Below are positions 18,755-23,919 of a stretch of 23,919 bases of DNA, in pieces; positions within the stretch are counted from its first letter, which is position 1, and every line of letters starts with the position of its first letter. This DNA comes from a virus. The notes beneath the pieces were generated by a model. The model made no database searches, was not told where the DNA came from, and was given only the letters and a program-made list of their open reading frames with translations. The stretch is from the IMG/VR virus record IMGVR_UViG_3300040958_000036, positions 1 through 23,919 of that record; one strand, written 5' to 3'. The translations under genes were made by a program, and so were the position numbers.

Positions 18755-19330
18755 ATGCGGGTAATCGATGGTGATCCTTTAGCGCCAGGTGTGGCGCTGG
18801 AAGACTTCAAAAAGTCAATTCACTTCCTGGTGGATGATCCGGACGAAGAGACTGCGCTGCAGCTTGCCTTGCAATCGGCAGAGGCTGCAGTTGCAACGGC
18901 CACGGGTTGCCCGCTTACCCCGCGTTTAGTCGAATTTGTTGCAACGCGCGGCGGCTGGTGCCGGTGGTGGTTTCCTGTGCTGCCGGTGCAGGAACTGGTT
19001 GGCCTGGCTCTTGATGACGGTGTGGGTGGTTGGGCCGATCAGTCTCTTGATGGGGCCTGGGTGCAGCAGGCTTTTGATGAGCCACAGCTTGTCCTTGGTC
19101 CTGCCTGGGCTGGGCGCTCTGCCAGTGGGGATCTGATCCGCATACAGGCACGGGTTGGAGGCGCTGATGCGCAGACGCTGCCACGGCTGCGGCAGGCGGT
19201 GATCCTGTTGGCAAAGGAATGGTTCGAGGCGGGGATTGCGTTGGATGGCGAAGACGTGCCGCGCATGTCTTTTGGGGTGCATCGCTTGTTGAAGCAGGCG
19301 CGCTATCGTCGCCCTTGCGAGGTCGAGTGA
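18755..19330 (+). CDS. Head-tail connector, gp6-like
   Basis: Adaptor protein that docks beneath the portal, 191 aa. The helical N terminus (ALEDFKKSIHFLVDDPDEET, then ALQLALQSAEAAVATATGCP) is characteristic of the gp6/phiE125 gp8-like connector family. The C-terminal helix (LPRLRQAVILLAKEWFEAGI) is also typical. The middle is Trp- and Gly-rich (TRGGWCRWWFPVLPVQELVG). The start ATG at 18755 lies 13 nt after the previous stop. Its last base is shared with the ATG of the head-closure gene. Confidence 0.85.
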   Translation: MRVIDGDPLAPGVALEDFKKSIHFLVDDPDEETALQLALQSAEAAVATATGCPLTPRLVEFVATRGGWCRWWFPVLPVQELVGLALDDGVGGWADQSLDGAWVQQAFDEPQLVLGPAWAGRSASGDLIRIQARVGGADAQTLPRLRQAVILLAKEWFEAGIALDGEDVPRMSFGVHRLLKQARYRRPCEVE

Positions 19331-19665
19331 TGGGGTTGAGGTTTGATCGAAAAGTCACCTTTCTCACTTCTGTAGTGGAGAAAAGCGACGCCGGAGAAAT
19401 GGAGGCAGTGAGCTGGCAGGAGGGCAGGAAGGCCTGGGCCAGCTATACGCCGGTTTCCGATGGTGAGCGCTTGCGGGCTGCTGCGGTGGAGCAAAAGGCA
19501 GAAGCGCGTTTTGTGGTGCGTTGGTCCAAAGCTCTGGCCTTGATCACCGGTGAAAACCGCCTGCGCTTTGAGGGCGCAGATTGGCACATCACCGGAATCA
19601 AGGAAGTTGGGCGGCGGCGGGGACTGGAGATTTCGGCCTGGAAAATTCACAAGGCGGGTAGCTGA
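19330..19665 (+). CDS. Head closure / head-tail adaptor protein
   Basis: Head-closure protein of the SPP1 gp16 / phage_H_T_join type, 111 aa, the usual length. Typical layout: LRFDRKVTFLTSVVEKSDAG, then WQEGRKAWASYTPVSDGERL, then RFVVRWSKALALITGENRLR and WHITGIKEVGRRRGLEISAW. Beta strands dominate. It closes the filled head and provides the tail interface. The start is set by the TGATG overlap with the connector gene. Confidence 0.88.
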   Translation: MGLRFDRKVTFLTSVVEKSDAGEMEAVSWQEGRKAWASYTPVSDGERLRAAAVEQKAEARFVVRWSKALALITGENRLRFEGADWHITGIKEVGRRRGLEISAWKIHKAGS

Positions 19666-19666
19666 T

Positions 19667-20152
19667 ATGGTTGCGAAGCTTCGCATTGAAGGATCTGGTG
19701 ATATTGAGCGCGCGCTGGTGCAGCTCACGCGGGGCCAGTCCAAAGCCTCTGGGCGACGCGCTCTCAAAAAGGTCTTGAAGCCGGTAGCCGCAACCGCTGA
19801 AACCATGGTGGGCGGCAAGTTCAAAGTCGCGGTGACCAGCAAGCTGGACAAGGGCCAGAAGCGGGGAGCGCGCGGTGACCAGGGGCGCAACCGCGTGGCC
19901 ATGTATGTGGGGCCGGTGCAGGAAGATGGCAGCCTGGCGCCCCATGCCCACCTTTATGAGGATGGCACTGCACCGAGATACCAGAAATCCACGGGTAAAT
20001 TCACAGGCGAAATGCCCGCCAATCCCTTCATGCGGCCTGCCTGGGATCTCTATGCACCGGGAATGCTGGAAGCGCTGGGGCTGGAGATCCGCAAGGATAT
20101 TGAAAAGGTGCTTGAGCGGGCGCGGCGCAAAGCTTTGAGGGCGGCGAAATGA
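19667..20152 (+). CDS. HK97 gp10-type tail-joining protein
   Basis: Family HK97-gp10 putative morphogenesis protein, 161 aa. Indicators: the basic helical start (GSGDIERALVQLTRGQSKAS, then RRALKKVLKPVAATAETMVG), the PHAHLYEDGTAPRYQKSTGK segment, and ANPFMRPAWDLYAPGMLEAL, which resembles the family's N-P-F-M-R-P-A-W motif. These proteins sit between the head connectors and the tail terminator in gene order. The start at 19667 is 1 nt after the previous stop; the stop overlaps the next gene by 4 nt. Confidence 0.88.
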   Translation: MVAKLRIEGSGDIERALVQLTRGQSKASGRRALKKVLKPVAATAETMVGGKFKVAVTSKLDKGQKRGARGDQGRNRVAMYVGPVQEDGSLAPHAHLYEDGTAPRYQKSTGKFTGEMPANPFMRPAWDLYAPGMLEALGLEIRKDIEKVLERARRKALRAAK

Positions 20153-20511
20153 GCATGGAGCGCGATTTGAGAGTTTTGCTCGAAACCATTGGCCATCCGG
20201 TGATCTGGGGCATGTTTGGAAAAGATGTCAGTTTTCCACGGATCAGCCTGCAGCGCGTTGGTACGGTGACAGCCTATTCTCTGAAGGGCCGATCAAATTT
20301 GGAAGCCGCGCGGGTGCAGGTGAATATTGATAGCCTGTCTTATGGCGCGCTGATCTCTCTGGGTCCTCAGGTTTCAAATCTTCTGACAGAATATAGCGGT
20401 GGATCTGTGGTCCGCTGCAAAGAACTCTCGCGCCGGGACGGATCATCCGAGACCGGCGGAGAAGTGGTCCGGCGTCAAATGCTGGATTTTCAGGTGCGTT
20501 ACCGCGCCTGA
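20149..20511 (+). CDS. Tail completion / terminator protein (DUF3168 type)
   Basis: Tail terminator of the DUF3168 (gp17-like) group, 120 aa. The sequence MSMERDLRVLLETIGHPVIW, then PRISLQRVGTVTAYSLKGRS, and the late beta strands (EVVRRQMLDFQVRYRA) match the family layout. It forms the ring that ends the tail tube at the head side. The start overlaps the upstream stop. A short hairpin with a GTGA tetraloop (20517-20530) lies in the following 47-nt gap. Confidence 0.85.
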   Translation: MSMERDLRVLLETIGHPVIWGMFGKDVSFPRISLQRVGTVTAYSLKGRSNLEAARVQVNIDSLSYGALISLGPQVSNLLTEYSGGSVVRCKELSRRDGSSETGGEVVRRQMLDFQVRYRA

Positions 20512-20558
20512 CCCTCGCCGGGTGACCGGCTCTCTGAAAAACTGAAAGGAATAATCCA

Positions 20559-21011
20559 ATGGCAGAAAATGTCATTCCGGGCGATCTTTGTGATGTGGAA
20601 TGGTCCGCTGACGATGTTGACGAAAACTACGCTGTGATCACGGGTTGCAAGACCGTTGGGATCCCAGAGGTGAGTCAAGAGTACCGCGACCGGACCTCGC
20701 TCGATAGCCCTGGCCGGTTCAAGCAATACGGTACTGGCCTCAAGGACACTAGCGAGCTGACCCTCGCTTGTTTCTATTCCACGGCGCTTTATGAGAAGGC
20801 GCTGGCCTTCAATACTGCAGGCAAGCCGGTGTTCTTCCGGGTGAAGCTGCCGCCTGTGGAAGGTCTCCAGACCACGGGGGATGTGTTCAAGTATCAGGCT
20901 CTGGTCAACCCCTCAAACCCAGCGACGGATCAGGATGGCGATCTGATGACCGATCTCAAACTGCGCCCGACGGGTGTGGTTGGATGGACCAAAGGGGATC
21001 CAGTCGTATGA
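20559..21011 (+). CDS. Major tail tube protein
   Basis: Tail tube subunit, 150 aa, in the expected place and with expected features: an N-terminal strand region with GCKTVGIPEVSQEYRDRTSL, a KQYGTGLKDTSELTLACFYS motif typical of tail tube proteins, and FFRVKLPPVEGLQTTGDVFK with the C-terminal LRPTGVVGWTKG. Subunits stack as hexamers around the tape measure. An AAAGGA ribosome site precedes the ATG. The stop overlaps the next gene by 4 nt. Confidence 0.88.
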   Translation: MAENVIPGDLCDVEWSADDVDENYAVITGCKTVGIPEVSQEYRDRTSLDSPGRFKQYGTGLKDTSELTLACFYSTALYEKALAFNTAGKPVFFRVKLPPVEGLQTTGDVFKYQALVNPSNPATDQDGDLMTDLKLRPTGVVGWTKGDPVV

Positions 21012-21391
21012 TCAGTTCTGTAACCAAGAAGGTCGGCAAGAAAACCTTGAAACTGAAACTGTCCACGCGCGCCCTGGTTCGCCTGGAAGCAGAGAATGGC
21101 GGCAAACCTTTCGCTGATCTGATGGATGACCTTCTCAAAGGGAATGGTGGTGTCACGCTGGTCGCCTCTGTCTTGGCGGCTGGTCTGGATGATGGCAAAG
21201 GCATCGATCTTGATGGTGCTTATGACATGATGGACGCGGCGGGTGGTTTCCGAGAATTGATGCCGATGATCTCCGAGGCCATCGGTTGCGCTTTCCCTTC
21301 GATGAAGGCCGCTTTGGATGATGAAGGTGCTGATGTCGAGGGGGCTGGTGAAGCCGAAGCGGGAAAGGCGAAGGCCACCGCAGAGGCTTAG
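21008..21391 (+). CDS. Tail assembly chaperone (G-like), GTA-type
   Basis: Tail chaperone, 127 aa. KKTLKLKLSTRALVRLEAEN, then PFADLMDDLL, is the pattern of the Phage_TAC/GTA-type tail assembly chaperones. The C-terminal 30 residues are acidic, Ala/Glu-rich and low complexity. Near its end lies the slippery heptamer G-GGA-AAG (21361-21367) in the correct register. A -1 shift there makes a 233-residue fusion with the next frame, as in lambda G/GT. Both products are expected in the assembly of the tail tube around the tape measure. Confidence 0.85.
   Translation: MISSVTKKVGKKTLKLKLSTRALVRLEAENGGKPFADLMDDLLKGNGGVTLVASVLAAGLDDGKGIDLDGAYDMMDAAGGFRELMPMISEAIGCAFPSMKAALDDEGADVEGAGEAEAGKAKATAEA
21361..21367 (+). 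promoter_or_regulatory. Programmed -1 frameshift site GGGAAAG
   Basis: In the frame of the chaperone gene the codons read GCG-GGA-AAG, giving the X-XXY-YYZ heptamer. The same heptamer is used in lambda G/GT. The -1 frame stays open from here to 21708. Only a weak 5-bp stem (GGCTT/AAGCT, 21386-21402) is seen downstream. Confidence 0.8.
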
Positions 21392-21402
21392 ACTGGGAAG
21401 CT

Positions 21403-21708
21403 ATGCTTTCTTCGTGGTGCGGGTTGGACCTGCACCACGCCGATTTCTGGGACGTTACCCTGCGGGAGTACGACCTGATCACCGGGGGCAAGATCAAGGC
21501 CAAGGATCAAGAGTTCAAAGCCTGGCGGGTTCTCAATCAGGAGCTGGGCATCTTGGTTCAATACGCCTTTAACAACCCCAAAAAGATGCCGGATTTCACG
21601 AAATCGGATGAGGTCAAAAAGCCTGCCATTCGCGATAAATCGCAGGACTTGGACAAGCTGCGCGCGGGTTTGATGGCGCTGCACTTTCAAAGCAAAAAGG
21701 GAAAATAG
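21403..21708 (+). CDS. Tail chaperone T-domain (expressed by frameshift)
   Basis: The -1 frame partner of the chaperone. The region from 21367 to 21708 contributes 113 residues of the fusion; the ATG at 21403 gives a 101-residue free reading with no good ribosome site, so independent translation is unlikely. Content: SWCGLDLHHADFWDVTLREY, KAKDQEFKAWRVLNQELGIL and FNNPKKMPDFTKSDEVKK. It is helical and basic at the end. The role is to link the chaperone to the tape measure during tail assembly (family knowledge). Confidence 0.8.
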   Translation: MLSSWCGLDLHHADFWDVTLREYDLITGGKIKAKDQEFKAWRVLNQELGILVQYAFNNPKKMPDFTKSDEVKKPAIRDKSQDLDKLRAGLMALHFQSKKGK

Positions 21709-23919
21709 ATGTCTGCAATTATTGGCTCACTTCGGGGGCTGTTGTCGCTGGAATCGACTGCTTTTGAAAGTGGTGCCAAGCGTGGCATTGCGGCCATGGG
21801 CAATGTTGAGCGCCGCATGGTGCGTCTGGGCAATACAGTTGAACGCCAGGGGCGTCGGCTGGCGCTTGGCCTCACTTTGCCGATGGTGGGCGCGGCTGCG
21901 ATCGCGGTGAAATCCAGCCTCAAGATTGTGGATGCGCAGGCGAAAATGGCCCAGTCTCTGGGCACCTCGGTTCAATCCATGCAGGTGATGAGCCGGGCTG
22001 CGGATCTGTCTGGGGTCTCGATTGGGGAAGTCGAGCAGGCCACCATCCAGCTGACCAAGCGTCTAAGCCAGGCGGCGGCTGGCAGCGGTCCTGCGGTCAA
22101 GGCTTTGGACCGGCTGCACCTGAGCGCCGAGGCGCTGCAGCGCCTGCCGCTGGATGAGCGCATGGCAAAAATCCAGGATGCCATCGCTCGCTACGTGCCA
22201 GAGGCGGAGCGCGCGGCTGTTGCTTCGGAACTCTTTGGCAGTCGTGCCGGGTTGATCTTTACCCGTATTGATAGCTCGGCTTTACGTGTTGCGACGGATG
22301 ATGTGACCCGGTTTGGCCTGGCAATTTCTGAGGTGGATGCGGATCAGATCGAGCGCACCAATGACGCGCTGTCGCGTATGGGTGTTGTCGGGCGCGGCAT
22401 GGCCAATCAGCTCACGGTGGCGCTGGCCCCATTTCTTGAAGATCTAAGCGACAAGGCGGCAAGCGCGGCTGAGTGGTTCACCAATCTATCCGAAGGCACC
22501 AAGGCGATGATTGCCAAGGGTGCAGCGTTGACCGCCGCCATCGGGCCTGTCGCGATCGGCCTTGGCTTGGTTTTGAAAGTTGCCGCTCCGCTGGTTGGGG
22601 TCGTGGCTGCGATAGCCGCGCCTGTTGGTCTGGTGGTGGCCGGGTTCACCGCCTTGGCGGTTGCGAGCACCGCGCTTGCCGGTAGCGCATCTGGGGCAGC
22701 CGCCTTTGCAGAGGCCCATGAGATCGCAATGGATAATGTAACCATTGCGATGGGCGATCAGATCCACGCAACCGCACGGTTGGCAGATGCCCTGCGCAAA
22801 GGCGGGCCGGTCACACTGGCCACGATCGAAGCAAAGATGGCAGAGGCAGACGCGCGCCGGGCAGTGATTGAGCAGCTTCAAGCTGAGCGCCGCGAAACGG
22901 TTCTGGCGGCGCTGGGGTATGGCGATCTGTTGGTTGAGTTGCAGGCCGCAAGAGCGGGGTTGGATGAGCTTGCCAAGCCCAGCGATAAAGACCTGGTTGA
23001 AATGCCTGCGCTCATGGCCGCAGGCTATGAGGCTGCAGAGCGCAATGTTGTCCGGCTTCTTCTGAAGCAAGCGGAAATGCTCAAACTTGTTCAGGCTGGG
23101 AATGTCCTGACTGAGGAAGAAGCGGCAAACCGAAAGCAGATTGAGGCTAATATTGCCGAGCTGCAGCGGCGCTGGAATGAGCTGAACGGGATCACTTCGG
23201 AGAACGTCACTCTGACCGATCGCGGCACAGTGGCGGCTGGTCAACTGGCGCAGGGGCTTGGTGGCGCTGCAGGGCAGGCGGCGGCTCTGCGGGGCTATCT
23301 CTCTGGCCTGCCTGGGGCATTGGCCGGGGCGCAAGCCAATATCGCCGGGTTGAAGGCGGGCATGGCCGTTCTTGCAGGCGGTGGCGGCGAGGCGGCGGCG
23401 AATGTTGCCAAATACCGCGCTGAGCTGGTCGCAGCCCTGCCGCCATTGGAAGAAATGCACGACGGCCAGCGCCGCAACGTGGAGGAGGGGATCAATCAAC
23501 AGGTGCGCCTGTTTGAGGAAAACCAGCGCCTGAGCGGCGAATATCGCGCGCAGATCAGCGCCCTGAATAAGGTCAGCTCTGCCGGGGGCGCGGCCAGTAA
23601 AAGCGCTTTGGCGGCGCTGCAAAAAGAGATCCGCGACCGGCGCGCCCTGGTGGGGCTGACCGATGAGCAGCGTCGGAAACTGGAGGCGGTGCGCGCGGTG
23701 CGGCAAAAGCTGGGCCGCGAAGGGGCGGGCATCGGCAAGGCGCAGATCGAGGCGCTGGCGGATCAGGTGATTGAGCTGGACCGGGTGGATGCAGCCCTGG
23801 ACCGGGTGCGGGATCAGCAGGAGCGTTGGGCGGAGAATATCACCCGCACCGCCTTTGAGGGCGGCAACCTGGGCGACACCATCAAGGGCATGCTCAAGGA
23901 CATTGCTTTCCAGTTTGCC
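21709..23919 (+). CDS. Tail tape-measure protein (partial, 737+ aa)
   Basis: Tape measure that sets tail length. It is open from the ATG at 21709 (MSAIIGSLRGLLSLESTAFE) to the window end without a stop. The N-terminal part contains RMVRLGNTVERQGRRLALGL and AQKMAQ-type text (here AQAKMAQSLGTSVQSMQVMS), both typical of tape-measure N-terminal helices. A hydrophobic stretch around residues 265-325 (AALTAAIGPVAIGLGLVLKV, then VGLVVAGFTALAVASTALAG) follows. Long Ala/Glu/Arg-rich coiled coils run to the end. A TTFQ-like end is not reached, so true length is unknown. It follows the chaperone frameshift pair directly. Confidence 0.93.
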   Translation, partial: MSAIIGSLRGLLSLESTAFESGAKRGIAAMGNVERRMVRLGNTVERQGRRLALGLTLPMVGAAAIAVKSSLKIVDAQAKMAQSLGTSVQSMQVMSRAADLSGVSIGEVEQATIQLTKRLSQAAAGSGPAVKALDRLHLSAEALQRLPLDERMAKIQDAIARYVPEAERAAVASELFGSRAGLIFTRIDSSALRVATDDVTRFGLAISEVDADQIERTNDALSRMGVVGRGMANQLTVALAPFLEDLSDKAASAAEWFTNLSEGTKAMIAKGAALTAAIGPVAIGLGLVLKVAAPLVGVVAAIAAPVGLVVAGFTALAVASTALAGSASGAAAFAEAHEIAMDNVTIAMGDQIHATARLADALRKGGPVTLATIEAKMAEADARRAVIEQLQAERRETVLAALGYGDLLVELQAARAGLDELAKPSDKDLVEMPALMAAGYEAAERNVVRLLLKQAEMLKLVQAGNVLTEEEAANRKQIEANIAELQRRWNELNGITSENVTLTDRGTVAAGQLAQGLGGAAGQAAALRGYLSGLPGALAGAQANIAGLKAGMAVLAGGGGEAAANVAKYRAELVAALPPLEEMHDGQRRNVEEGINQQVRLFEENQRLSGEYRAQISALNKVSSAGGAASKSALAALQKEIRDRRALVGLTDEQRRKLEAVRAVRQKLGREGAGIGKAQIEALADQVIELDRVDAALDRVRDQQERWAENITRTAFEGGNLGDTIKGMLKDIAFQFA

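Noticed and set aside
22486-23706. 406-residue minus-strand open frame
   Set aside because: Antisense to the tape-measure gene, whose coding pattern is clear.
1-23919. tRNA genes, integrase, attachment site, lysis genes
   Set aside because: I looked for cloverleaf-like sequences, recombinase signatures, endolysin and holin features and found none; they may lie outside the window.

Overview
The window is most of a temperate, lambdoid, long-tailed (siphovirus-type) phage genome or prophage. The proteins look like those of phages of marine Rhodobacterales/roseobacters: GC-rich coding, a short-spacer HK97-type head module and a gene-transfer-agent-like tail chaperone. The host assignment is inferred from protein style only. 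No integrase, lysis gene, tRNA, CRISPR array or insertion sequence is visible. The tail tape-measure gene runs off the right edge.

Layout. (1) Positions 1-5306 hold a leftward early operon of small accessory genes. Apart from an HD-domain phosphohydrolase (568-1110), none has a recognisable function. The nine left-most genes are each preceded by a copy of one intergenic leader (consensus CCCCGAAACC..CACCC..AAATGGAGAGACC, then ATG). Several junctions also carry hairpins, and 4777-5024 is a gene-free array of four hairpins. (2) Positions 5307-6580 are an immunity region. A leftward promoter has an exact 16-bp operator as its -35/-10 spacer, with a second copy upstream. Next come a two-helix membrane protein, a short XRE repressor and a rightward operator/promoter with a third operator copy. 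This resembles lambda OL / cI / OR.

(3) Positions 6580-11856 are a rightward early/middle operon: a Cro-like protein, an HTH protein, a lipoprotein moron on the opposite strand, a free-standing HNH nuclease, a DUF1937-like protein, a three-repeat NUMOD1-like DNA-binding protein, a zinc-ribbon/coiled-coil protein, and a pair (9691-11080) sitting where lambda has O and P. A perfect DnaA box and paired hairpins lie between that pair and may mark the replication origin. The last gene (11077-11856) sits in the position of lambda Q. It is followed by a TTGACA promoter-like site and a strong terminator.

(4) Positions 11960-23919 are the late morphogenesis genes in canonical HK97 order: HNH, small terminase, large terminase, portal, S49 protease, major capsid, an accessory coiled-coil protein, gp6-like connector, head closure, gp10-like, tail terminator, major tail protein, a tail-chaperone pair joined by a lambda-type GGGAAAG slippery site, and the tape measure (partial).

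The most unusual signals are the repeated leader, the hairpin array whose two loops are complementary over 8 nt, the three shared operators, the candidate origin, and the NUMOD1-like repeat protein beside the free-standing HNH gene.
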